A DNA stretch of 64,000 nt. Source: Marinobacterium_D sp050908845. Lineage in GTDB: Bacteria; Pseudomonadota; Gammaproteobacteria; Pseudomonadales; Balneatricaceae. Shown here one piece after another: positions 27,897 to 35,747 of the stretch. How positions within the stretch are numbered: the first letter of the stretch is position 1; every line of letters begins with the position of its first letter. The notes beneath the pieces are model-generated. The model did no database searches. It saw only the letters and a program-made list of their open reading frames with translations, and was not told where the DNA came from. The position numbers and the translations under genes were made by a program. The stretch covers positions 2,728,001 to 2,792,000 of the forward strand of contig NZ_CP194171.1 in assembly GCF_050908845.1 (NCBI RefSeq), written 5' to 3'.

Positions 27897-28528
27897 TTTA
27901 CTCTCCTATCGCCAAACATTAGATACACCTAATGCTACAGCATTCTCTGCTGGTTTTGCGCTGCTCGCGGTTGAGTTTGCCTATGACCGCGATAGCCATG
28001 AGCAGCGATTCCAGCATCGCAATACAAATCGGCTTAACGCCGACTAAACAGGTACTCCGATAAAGCAGCGTGGCCCAACCTCAGATATTGCTCGACCGAC
28101 CTGTCGGGGTCCGTCTCGTCGGTGACCAGCAGACGAATCCCCTTGCCTTCAAGTCGCTGTGCCACCTCCTTCCCCTGCTTGCACTGATCAGCAGGTCTAT
28201 CCGATCCAGGGGATACACAATCTCGGGGGCAGATTCGTGGATGGATTGCTCTTTACTGAGTTCCAGCGGCTCCCTGCCGCTAATCTGCCCATCCTTAATG
28301 GTGTAGATCCAGAACCTGCGACAAGACGCCCTGTAACGGTGCCGCGAGCGGGTTCACGCTTATCTCGGCACGCCTCTGATTCAGTACCTCCAAAATGATT
28401 GCTGGCTAATGCTACTTCGAGGGAGGTACGGAATCTGGCCAACAAAGCCGAACAGGGTTTGATAACGCTGAGCGTTACCGCATCCCTGTCGGCCGATATC
28501 ACCCGCTTACTGGCCGCTGTTTCGGGCT
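27897..28528. other. Gap with a decayed gene
   Basis: About 630 bp without an intact gene. The part near 27900-28030 must hold the promoter of the metallohydrolase. Part of the rest (28034-28400) is a frameshifted gene listed separately. The stretch 28400-28528 shows no recognisable frame. Confidence 0.65.
28034..28400 (-). pseudogene. Frameshifted NifX/NafY-type (dinitrogenase cofactor domain) gene
   Basis: Three frames together spell one protein. TVTG at about 28329-28340 is followed, 5 bases on in another frame, by CRRFWIYTIKDGQISGREPL and KEQSIHE, then YPLDRIDLLISAS. After a one-base loss the sequence continues as GKEVAQRLEGKGIRLLVTDE, TDPDRSVEQYL and a stop at 28034-28036. Intact relatives, as I remember them, read TVTGHAGRCRRFWIY and LISGGMG, so about 7 bases and 1 base are missing. 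Two separate lesions argue against a single sequencing error. Confidence 0.7.
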
Positions 28529-29488
28529 TTACAGAATATACCGCCGGTCGCGGCTATCCCCGACGAATACCCGGCCGGTCTGGAGCGACTGGACCAGGTG
28601 CTTGAACACTACGCCGGGATTACCCTCGCCGTCATCAACAAAGTAAGAGTGCCCTTTCGGCCGGTCATAGCGGTTGTTGAAGTTGTCGCAGTCTATGGCG
28701 TAAACATTGGACTGGGTTTTCTGCATATCTTCAGGGCCGGAGTGGCCGAGCCTTCGCGAGGCAACCTTATTCTTCAGGTTGGACACCTTGCTTGCCCGGA
28801 GCGCGAGATCGTCCGATGCGTAATATACCGAGACATTACGTGAGGCCTGGCTGATCAGACGCCCCGAATGTTCCGGTTCCAGCGACTCATTAACGATGTC
28901 CGCAGCCATGAGAAACGTATTTCGGAACAGGAGTGGCACACCGTCGGCCAGATCATATTTTTCCCAGGCGGCCAGCGTCTGCCTGAACACCCGGTTACCC
29001 ATGGAGTGCGCCAGTACATTGATGCGCTTGATACAGGGGAAATCCTCGGGTTCCTGGTCGCGCCAGCGCATAAAGAACTGCAGCGCGCGGGCAAAGGAAA
29101 AAGCGCTCATATCAGCGGATTTCTGATCGTCCCAGTAATCCTTGACGATGCCGGGATCATCATCACAGGGCCAGATCACTGGAATCACCTGCACCAGCTC
29201 GGGATCTACCGCGTTGAACTGATCCTGCAGTCCCTGGGCGCGGGGAAAGATATCCGGTTCCGGCAGATTGGAGAAGCCGTGAATAAAAAACAAAAGCTGC
29301 TTCGCCGGGCTGGTCTTCAGCCGGCCGAGCCACTTGGCCGACCCCAGCTCTACATACTCATCCGGCCCAACCCTTTCACAGCAGTAGATCGAATTGGATG
29401 GCGCGTTTTTCTTCAGATCGAAGTTGAATTTGCGATCGGGCCGGGTTCTGATCGAGCCCCGGGGTTCCCTGTTGGTTACAAAAAGCAT
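28529..29488 (-). CDS. Alpha/beta hydrolase (DUF900/COG4782-like)
   Basis: Predicted serine hydrolase of 319 residues. Seen: LLFFIHGFSNLPEPD near residue 69 (oxyanion-hole region), nucleophile elbow LAHSMGNRV near 158 (A-H-S-M-G, a GxSxG variant), and a late GHSYFVDDG that may give the catalytic His. No signal peptide, so probably cytosolic. ATG at 29486-29488 has GGAGGG five bases upstream; a longer frame lacks support. Substrate unknown. It stands alone. Confidence 0.75.
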   Translation of the reverse strand: MLFVTNREPRGSIRTRPDRKFNFDLKKNAPSNSIYCCERVGPDEYVELGSAKWLGRLKTSPAKQLLFFIHGFSNLPEPDIFPRAQGLQDQFNAVDPELVQVIPVIWPCDDDPGIVKDYWDDQKSADMSAFSFARALQFFMRWRDQEPEDFPCIKRINVLAHSMGNRVFRQTLAAWEKYDLADGVPLLFRNTFLMAADIVNESLEPEHSGRLISQASRNVSVYYASDDLALRASKVSNLKNKVASRRLGHSGPEDMQKTQSNVYAIDCDNFNNRYDRPKGHSYFVDDGEGNPGVVFKHLVQSLQTGRVFVGDSRDRRYIL

Positions 29489-29738
29489 GAGTCCCTCCAC
29501 TCTTTTCAACTGCCAAGCAGCGGATCCGCGGCCCATACAACTCTGAGCACAGCGAAGCGCCCCTCAGCCTATGACTGAGACTCAAGCATAGTTCAGTTTT
29601 CGAAAGACCCTGGGATATGAAGGGAGTTGGGAAAGAAACCCGTTGGGCGGTTAAGGAGAGGCGCAATCACGGCGATGCAGGTTACCGGCAGCAGACGTCA
29701 GCTTTGCTGCACCGGCAGCGACCAGACAGAGCCGCGGG

Positions 29739-29761
29739 ATCGCGGTGACAGACACCGCGAT
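29739..29761 (-). terminator. Perfect hairpin after the cupredoxin-like gene
   Basis: ATCGCGGTG (29739-29747) and CACCGCGAT (29753-29761) pair fully around five bases, 21 bp past the stop at 29782. No T run follows, so it may terminate weakly or protect the RNA. Confidence 0.45.
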
Positions 29762-29781
29762 GCTAGTAGCAAATACAGGGG

Positions 29782-30213
29782 TTATTCGACAACAAACTCG
29801 CCAACCATCCCCTTGTTTTCCAGCCCTTCGGAATAGAACTCGTAGGTACCGGGCTTGATCGGCACGAAGAAGATTTCCGCCTCAGAGGCTTCTTCAAACT
29901 CCAGCTCTGTCAGCGTGGTGGCCTTGATCTCCATATCGCCCGCTTCCACCTTGCGCAGAAAGATGGAGGTAAAGAACTCCGGCGACTGGATCGCGTATTC
30001 CTTGTAGCCGCTGGAGATGATTTTCAGGCTGTAGGCCTGGCCGGTCTCCAGTTCGTAACGTTTGTGCGACATGGAATAGTCGCTGACATCGTCACCCAGA
30101 ATCAGATCGGGCAATGCCTGGGGGCGTGTGGTCAGGTCTCCGGCAGCCTGGGCGCCAACGGATACAAGAGAGGCAGCCATCAGCGGCAGCAGGGCGCGCT
30201 TCATTGAGAACAT
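29782..30213 (-). CDS. Periplasmic cupredoxin-like protein without usual copper ligands
   Basis: Exported protein of 143 residues: signal peptide ending near GAQAAGD, then a small beta domain closing with PGTYEFYSEGLENKGMVGEFVVE. Plastocyanin-type proteins end YxFYC..H..xGMxGxxxV; here the Cys is Ser and the His is Leu, while the Met remains. It may bind copper differently or not at all. ATG at 30211-30213 has GGAG five bases upstream. It diverges from the PQQ-associated binding protein gene and shares with it the palindrome at 30283-30292, which ties it to alcohol oxidation. Confidence 0.72.
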   Translation of the reverse strand: MFSMKRALLPLMAASLVSVGAQAAGDLTTRPQALPDLILGDDVSDYSMSHKRYELETGQAYSLKIISSGYKEYAIQSPEFFTSIFLRKVEAGDMEIKATTLTELEFEEASEAEIFFVPIKPGTYEFYSEGLENKGMVGEFVVE

Positions 30214-30277
30214 AAGGACTCCATGATTATTATTTTTGCTAACACCACTCCATGCTATAGGGCTGCCGCCCGCGAAA

Positions 30278-30300
30278 AATGCTACTTGAGTACTAATTGA
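30278..30300. promoter_or_regulatory. Candidate operator, TACT-N2-AGTA palindrome
   Basis: AATGCTACTTGAGTACTAATT, with TACTTGAGTA at 30283-30292. It lies 86 bp before the PQQ-associated binding protein start and 70 bp before the divergent cupredoxin-like gene. The same 17-base string AATGCTACTTGAGTACT recurs upstream of nosP. NarL/FixJ-type regulators often bind such short inverted repeats. Confidence 0.6.
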
Positions 30301-30377
30301 TTGCGACCTTCAGCATATTTCTAAGCACTGTATCCGCCCCTATTCTGGGTAGATCGATAACAACAAGAACGATAGCT

Positions 30378-31544
30378 ATGCTGAAAAGATTCCTCGCCGG
30401 TACTCTCTGCGCACTGGTTTCCAGTGCCTCTGTGGCTGCCGAACCACTGGAGATATCGATCGCCTATGTAGGCCAGCAGATCGATCGCGGTCCGGTGCTT
30501 TCCAATATCATCCCCGAACCGGAAGATGCCGGCCTGCAGGGCGCAAGGCTCGCCATTAGCGACAGCAACACCACCGGGCGTTTTCTGCAGCAGCATTACA
30601 CTCTGCATGAAGTTGAAGGCGAGGATCCGAAACAACTGGTCGCTTCCGCCTTTGACCTCTACGGCCGCGGCATCCGCTTTTTCGTTACCAATACCGATAG
30701 CGCCACCCTGGCCTCGCTGCGCTCATCCCTGCCCGCCGATACGCTATTGATCAACGCCGGTAGCCGCGATGATGCTCTGCGTACAAACCAGTGCATCGAC
30801 GGGTTGCTGCATACTATCCCCTCCCGGGCCATGCTGGCCGATGCGCTGGCTCAGTGGTTGATCATGCGCCGCTGGAACCGCTGGATGCTGGTAGAGGGCG
30901 CCACCGACGATGACCGCGCTTTTGCCGGGGCGATCAAGCGATCTGCCCAGCGTTTCGGCGGCAAAATCGTCGCTGAGAAAGCCTGGAGTTTTGATACCGA
31001 CCTCAGACGCACCGCCCAGAAAGAGCTGCCGCCGTTCACCTCCGGCAGCGAATACGATGTGGTGGTCGTTGCCGATGAACGCGGCGATTTCGGCGAATAT
31101 CTGCCCTATAACACCGGCCTCCCCCGCCCCGTGGTCGGCACCCAGGGCCTGCTGCCGGTGGGCTGGCACAAGATGATCGAGGCCTGGGGCGCAGCCCAGC
31201 TACAGAGCCGTTTCGAGAAACAGGCGCAGCGCTGGATGAACGAGAAAGACTATGCCAGCTGGGCTGCCGTTCGCAGTATCGCCGAGGCGGTTACCCGGAC
31301 CGGCGACAACACTCCGGACACGGTGCGGGACTATCTGCTGTCCGACAAATTTGAACTGGCCGCCTTCAAGGGACGCAAACTCAGTTTCCGCGACTGGAGC
31401 GGCCAGCTACGCCAGCCGATCGCGCTGATCCATCCGCGAGCCCTGGTTTCCAGCTCACCGCAGGAGGGATTCCTGCATCAGCGCACCGAACTCGACACTC
31501 TGGGCTTTGACGCGCCGGAAAGTCAGTGCCGTGTGGCCCGCTAG
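30378..31544 (+). CDS. PQQ-dependent catabolism-associated ABC substrate-binding protein
   Basis: Periplasmic protein of 388 residues in the group found next to PQQ alcohol dehydrogenases (the TIGR03863-type family). Seen: signal peptide ending near SSASVAAEP, then LEISIAYVGQQIDRGPVLSN, branched-chain amino-acid-binding-like lobes with LINAGSRDDALRTNQC and LLHTIPSRAMLADALAQWL, and a tail with LSFRDWSGQLRQPIALIHPR, all typical. ATG at 30378; a longer frame from 30297 would spoil the signal peptide. First gene of a four-gene block with propeller, ATPase and permease. Confidence 0.9.
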   Translation: MLKRFLAGTLCALVSSASVAAEPLEISIAYVGQQIDRGPVLSNIIPEPEDAGLQGARLAISDSNTTGRFLQQHYTLHEVEGEDPKQLVASAFDLYGRGIRFFVTNTDSATLASLRSSLPADTLLINAGSRDDALRTNQCIDGLLHTIPSRAMLADALAQWLIMRRWNRWMLVEGATDDDRAFAGAIKRSAQRFGGKIVAEKAWSFDTDLRRTAQKELPPFTSGSEYDVVVVADERGDFGEYLPYNTGLPRPVVGTQGLLPVGWHKMIEAWGAAQLQSRFEKQAQRWMNEKDYASWAAVRSIAEAVTRTGDNTPDTVRDYLLSDKFELAAFKGRKLSFRDWSGQLRQPIALIHPRALVSSSPQEGFLHQRTELDTLGFDAPESQCRVAR

Positions 31545-31583
31545 CTCATGGACAGAATAAAGGACAGAACCAAGGAAATAAGC

Positions 31584-32558
31584 ATGACTATTAAAACAAG
31601 ACTCCTGACTCTTATGATCGCCGCAGCGCTGGCCGCACCGGCCGCCAACGCCTCCAAGGCCTACATCTCCAACGAGAAGGACGACACCCTGTCGGTACTC
31701 GACCTCAACACCTGGGAGGTGATCGATACCATCGATGTGGGTGAGCGTCCCCGCGGCATCGCGCTGTCCAAGGACCACACCAAGCTGTATATCTGCGCCA
31801 GCGACTCTGACACCGTCCAGGTGATGGACCTGGCGACCCACAAAATCATCGAGAATCTGCCCTCCGGCGCGGACCCGGAACAGTTCGCGCTGCATCCGGA
31901 TAACCGCAAGCTGTACATCTCCAACGAAGATGACGCCATAGTCACCGTGGTCGATACCGAATCCCACGAAGTGCTGGCTCAGATCGAGGTGGGTGTGGAG
32001 CCTGAAGGGATGGCGGTCAGCCCCGATGGCAAGTGGGCGGTGAACACCAGCGAGACCACCAATATGCTGCACTGGATCGATACCGAGACCCACGAACTGG
32101 TGGACAACACGCTGGTGGATCAGCGCCCCCGCCATGTGGAGTTCCGCGAGGATGGCAAGCTGCTCTGGGCCTCCTCGGAGATCGGCGGCACGGTGTCGGT
32201 GATCGATGTGGAAAGCCGCGAGATCATCAAAAAACTTAACTTCGAGATCAAGGGGATTCACCCCGACAAGATTCAGCCGGTGGGCGTAAAGCTTGGCGCC
32301 GACGGCAAATACGCGTTTGTGGCCCTGGGGCCTGCCAACCATGTGGCCGTGGTCGATGCAAACTCCTACGAGGTAGTTGATTACCTGTTGGTCGGCCGTC
32401 GCGTCTGGCATATGGAGTTCACCCCGGATAAACAGTATCTGCTGACCACCAACGGAATCAGCGGCGATGTGTCGGTGATCAACGTGGCGGACCTGAAGGT
32501 CGAACGCTCAATCAAGGTAGGCCGCTACCCCTGGGGCGTGGTCACTCTTGCGGACTGA
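31584..32558 (+). CDS. PQQ-dependent catabolism-associated beta-propeller protein
   Basis: Periplasmic YVTN-type beta-propeller of 324 residues (the TIGR03866-type family). Seen: signal peptide ending near PAANA, then about seven repeats of the form AYISNEKDDTLSVLDLNTWE, LYICASDSDTVQVMDL and AFVALGPANHVAVVDA. Role not known; always found with PQQ dehydrogenase ABC genes. ATG at 31584 has AAGGA seven bases upstream. It ends 7 bp before the ATPase gene. Confidence 0.9.
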   Translation: MTIKTRLLTLMIAAALAAPAANASKAYISNEKDDTLSVLDLNTWEVIDTIDVGERPRGIALSKDHTKLYICASDSDTVQVMDLATHKIIENLPSGADPEQFALHPDNRKLYISNEDDAIVTVVDTESHEVLAQIEVGVEPEGMAVSPDGKWAVNTSETTNMLHWIDTETHELVDNTLVDQRPRHVEFREDGKLLWASSEIGGTVSVIDVESREIIKKLNFEIKGIHPDKIQPVGVKLGADGKYAFVALGPANHVAVVDANSYEVVDYLLVGRRVWHMEFTPDKQYLLTTNGISGDVSVINVADLKVERSIKVGRYPWGVVTLAD

Positions 32559-32565
32559 GGCAGCC

Positions 32566-33321
32566 ATGACGCTCGCACTGCAAATCGATCGGGTCAGCCA
32601 CCGCTACGGCCAGCGGTTGGCGCTGGACAGCATCAGTATTGGACTGCTGCAGGGACGTTTTAATGCCCTGCTCGGCCCCAATGGCGCAGGCAAGTCCACG
32701 CTGTTTGCGCTGCTTACCCGGCTCTACCGGGTTCAGCGGGGCGAGATCCGCCTCGGCGATATCAGCATTGATCAGAGGCCGCGTGCGCTGCTGGCGAAAC
32801 TCGGCGTCGTGTTCCAGCAGAGCACCCTGGATCTGGACCTGACGGTAATGCAGAACCTGGAGTATCACGGCGCCCTGCATGGACTGTCTAAACGGGAGAT
32901 CCGTCGCCGGGCAGAGGCGGAGCTGGAATGGCTCGGGCTTGCGGATCGCAGCAAAGACAAGGTGCGCTCGCTGAACGGCGGCCACCGCCGGCGGGTCGAG
33001 ATCGCCCGCGCTCTGCTGCACCGGCCTGATATTCTGCTGCTGGATGAGGCCAGCGCCGGACTGGATGTATCCTCCCGCCAGGCGATCAACCGGGCGGTGC
33101 GGACACTCTGTGAAGAGCGCGGTTTGACCGTGCTCTGGGCCACCCATCTGCTTGAAGAGGTCTCCCTGGACGATCCGGTGGTGATTCTGCATCGCGGCCG
33201 GGTGCTAGCCCAGGGGATCGGCCGGGAGGTATGCGAGGCAGGCGAGCAGCCAACGCTGGATGCGCTGTTCGACCGGCTTACCAGCAACCCGCAAACGCGC
33301 GAGGCGGAGGTCCGCCTATGA
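32566..33321 (+). CDS. PQQ-associated ABC transporter ATP-binding protein (PedB-like)
   Basis: ATPase of 251 residues (TIGR03864-type family). Seen: Walker A GPNGAGKST near residue 39, Q-loop FQQSTLDLDLTV, a signature LNGGHRRRVEIARALLH in place of LSGGQ, Walker B ILLLDEASAGLD near 160 and switch His in ATHLLEE. It works with the permease, whose ATG overlaps its TGA (ATGA at 33318-33321). Exporter-type architecture (the permease is ABC-2 type). Confidence 0.9.
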   Translation: MTLALQIDRVSHRYGQRLALDSISIGLLQGRFNALLGPNGAGKSTLFALLTRLYRVQRGEIRLGDISIDQRPRALLAKLGVVFQQSTLDLDLTVMQNLEYHGALHGLSKREIRRRAEAELEWLGLADRSKDKVRSLNGGHRRRVEIARALLHRPDILLLDEASAGLDVSSRQAINRAVRTLCEERGLTVLWATHLLEEVSLDDPVVILHRGRVLAQGIGREVCEAGEQPTLDALFDRLTSNPQTREAEVRL

Positions 33322-34118
33322 ACCTGTCCTACCTGCATGCATTCAACGGTGTGGTAAAGCGGGAGTTCTGGCGTTTTATCCAGCAACGCAGCCGCTTTAT
33401 GAGCGCGCTGGTGCGTCCCCTGCTCTGGCTGGTGGTGTTTGCCGCCGGTTTCAGAGCCGCCCTGGGCGTGGCGATCATTCCGCCCTATGCCACCTACATC
33501 ACCTACGAAACCTATATCGCACCGGGCCTGTGCTGCATGATCCTGCTGTTCAACGGCATGCAGAGTTCGCTGTCGATGGTCTACGACCGGGAGATGGGCA
33601 GCATGAAGGTGCTGCTGATGAGTCCTGTACCGCGCAGCTGGCTGCTGATCAGCAAACTGCTGGCGATTGCACTGATCTCCCTGCTGCAGGTGTATGCCTT
33701 TCTCGGCCTGGCCTGGATCGCCGGGGTTGAACCGCCGGTTCTGGGCCTGCTCACCGCCCTGCCGGCACTGATCCTGGTGGCGCTGCTGCTCGGCTCGATC
33801 GGGCTGTTTCTCTCCGCCCGCATCCGCCAGCTGGAGAACTTTGCCGGGGTGATGAATTTCGTGATCTTTCCGATGTTCTTCCTGTCGTCGGCGCTCTACC
33901 CGCTCTGGAAGATGCGGGAGTCCAGCGAATGGCTTTACTGGATCTGCCAGTACAACCCCTTCACCCACGCCGTCGAGCTGGTGCGCTTTGCCCTCTATCA
34001 GCAGCTTAACCTGCAGGCACTGGCTATTACCGCCGGCACAACACTGCTCTTTGCCACCCTGGCGGTGATCAGCTTCAACCCGGAACGAACCGTGCGGGCG
34101 GCTCCCGCCAAAGCCTGA
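33318..34118 (+). CDS. pedC: ABC-2 type permease PedC
   Basis: Inner-membrane permease of 266 residues with six helices, of the PedC family of phenylethanol and ethanol oxidation clusters. Seen: FNGVVKREFWRFIQQRSRFM at the N-terminus, SLSMVYDREMGSMKVLLMSPVPR near 90, and FFLSSALYPLWKM near 195, the ABC-2 export signature region. Substrate unknown; the coupled gene block suggests that it moves something that depends on PQQ-linked alcohol oxidation. Ends the block. Confidence 0.9.
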   Translation: MNLSYLHAFNGVVKREFWRFIQQRSRFMSALVRPLLWLVVFAAGFRAALGVAIIPPYATYITYETYIAPGLCCMILLFNGMQSSLSMVYDREMGSMKVLLMSPVPRSWLLISKLLAIALISLLQVYAFLGLAWIAGVEPPVLGLLTALPALILVALLLGSIGLFLSARIRQLENFAGVMNFVIFPMFFLSSALYPLWKMRESSEWLYWICQYNPFTHAVELVRFALYQQLNLQALAITAGTTLLFATLAVISFNPERTVRAAPAKA

Positions 34119-34153
34119 CCTACTGGTTGGCATTGGCAGAAGCCACGCTACTG

Positions 34154-35548
34154 TCAGGCAGGGCGCATCGCTCCGCGCCGCCAGGAGGTGAATGCAGCAA
34201 GCGCACCGTAACCGGCACAGATCACAAAGGCGATTCTGAGCACCGTCATCAGCAGCGGATACTGCTCAGGCTCCAGCTGGGCGTTGCCGATAATGAGGTT
34301 GAACAGCAGTACCACCACCGCCATGCCGAGCATATTGCCCAGGGCGCGGGAGATATTCAGGATCGAAGATGCAACACCGAGACGTTCCGGTGCCGCGACA
34401 GACAGTGCCGCGTTGTTGTTCGGAGAGGTAAATAACCCCATCCCCAACCCCATCAGCAGAAGCAGCACCGAGATAAAGCCCAGCGAGGTGGTATCGTCCA
34501 CCGTCGACAGAGCCGCAAGGCCTGCAGTAAAGAACAGGCAGCCCAGCGTTGCCGGTACTCGCGGCTCGAGCCTGTCGGACAGGCGACCGGAGAGCGGCGC
34601 GACCACGGCCATCACCGCCGCCTGCAGCAGCATCAGCCGACCCGCTTCCGAGGGTGTGAGGCCCTGAATGTACTGCAGATAAAGACTCATCATGAACTGC
34701 AGCGGATAGTTCGCCGAGTACATCAGGAAGCTCGACTGGATCGAGCGGAAAAACACCCGGTTTCCAACCATACGCCGCAGGCGGATCAACGGATAAGCCG
34801 TGCGTTCCTGCTGGTAGATAAACAGCGCAAGGGTAGCGCCACCAAGCAGCAGGAGGCCGGCACCGCTCAGGGATGGCAGCCAGGAGATACCGACGAAAAG
34901 CGATGAGGTAGCAACCATGAACACCAGGCTGCCGATCCAGTCGAGGCGTTCGTGCGGATTGCGTTCAGACTCATGCACAAACAGGCCGACCATAATCAGC
35001 GCCAGCGCCGCCAGTGGCAGCGGGATCAGAAACACCGAACGCCAGCCCCAGACATCCGTCAGAATGCCACCGATCCAGGGTCCGCAGGTCAGCCCCAGGT
35101 AGACCGAGGCCGAGGTCAGCCCCAGCGCCATACCGCGGTTATGGTTGGCGAATACGTTACTGATGATCGCCATGCCGGTGCCGAAGATCATCGCGCCAGA
35201 TACCCCCTGGACCAGCCGTATCGCCAGCAGCGGACGAATATCATCGATCAGCTCGACACTGAGGGAACTCAGCGCAAACAGCAGCGCGCCAGCCATAAAG
35301 ATCCGTTTGCGCCCGACGATATCGCCAATTCTCCCGGCGGGCAGCTGAAACGCCACTGCGCCCAGCAGATTCATGGTCGGAACCCAGCTGACCAACACGG
35401 CATCCGCCTGAAGATCGCTGGCGATGACCGGCAGAGCCACGTTAACCGACGAGAGGCTCATCGGCATCAGAAAGGTTGCCACGCAAACGCTGACCAGCGT
35501 CAGCCAGCGTACCGATGCTCGTTCGTAAAGATCTCTGTTGTGACTCAT
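34154..35548 (-). CDS. MFS transporter, DHA2 drug/proton antiporter type
   Basis: Inner-membrane protein of 464 residues with about fourteen hydrophobic segments. Seen: VALPVIASDLQADAVLVSWV near residue 37 (the motif after helix 1 in EmrB/QacA relatives), GRIGDIVGRKRIFMAGALLF near 72 (loop 2-3 motif) and LTCGPWIGGILTDVWGWRSVF near 155 (motif C region). Substrate cannot be read. Single gene divergent from the GAF-sensor gene; no linked TetR or MarR regulator. Confidence 0.85.
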   Translation of the reverse strand: MSHNRDLYERASVRWLTLVSVCVATFLMPMSLSSVNVALPVIASDLQADAVLVSWVPTMNLLGAVAFQLPAGRIGDIVGRKRIFMAGALLFALSSLSVELIDDIRPLLAIRLVQGVSGAMIFGTGMAIISNVFANHNRGMALGLTSASVYLGLTCGPWIGGILTDVWGWRSVFLIPLPLAALALIMVGLFVHESERNPHERLDWIGSLVFMVATSSLFVGISWLPSLSGAGLLLLGGATLALFIYQQERTAYPLIRLRRMVGNRVFFRSIQSSFLMYSANYPLQFMMSLYLQYIQGLTPSEAGRLMLLQAAVMAVVAPLSGRLSDRLEPRVPATLGCLFFTAGLAALSTVDDTTSLGFISVLLLLMGLGMGLFTSPNNNAALSVAAPERLGVASSILNISRALGNMLGMAVVVLLFNLIIGNAQLEPEQYPLLMTVLRIAFVICAGYGALAAFTSWRRGAMRPA

Positions 35549-35747
35549 CTACGGCGTTTTCCTGAAAATCCAGAGGCGGAGATAGAGTGTAATGGGTATT
35601 ACGCAAACTTTCAGCGTTGTTTCCCGCGACGCCCGGAAAAGCGGGCTTCAGGAGCTATACTCGAAAGTGACAGTTTAAAAATAAAGCCCACTACCAAGAT
35701 CCGGAACGCACCCCTGACAGGTGCAACGACCGGGCGGGAGCAACACC

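Noticed and set aside
31455..32411. 318-codon open frame antisense to the beta-propeller gene
   Set aside because: Repeats in it mirror the propeller repeats of the sense strand.
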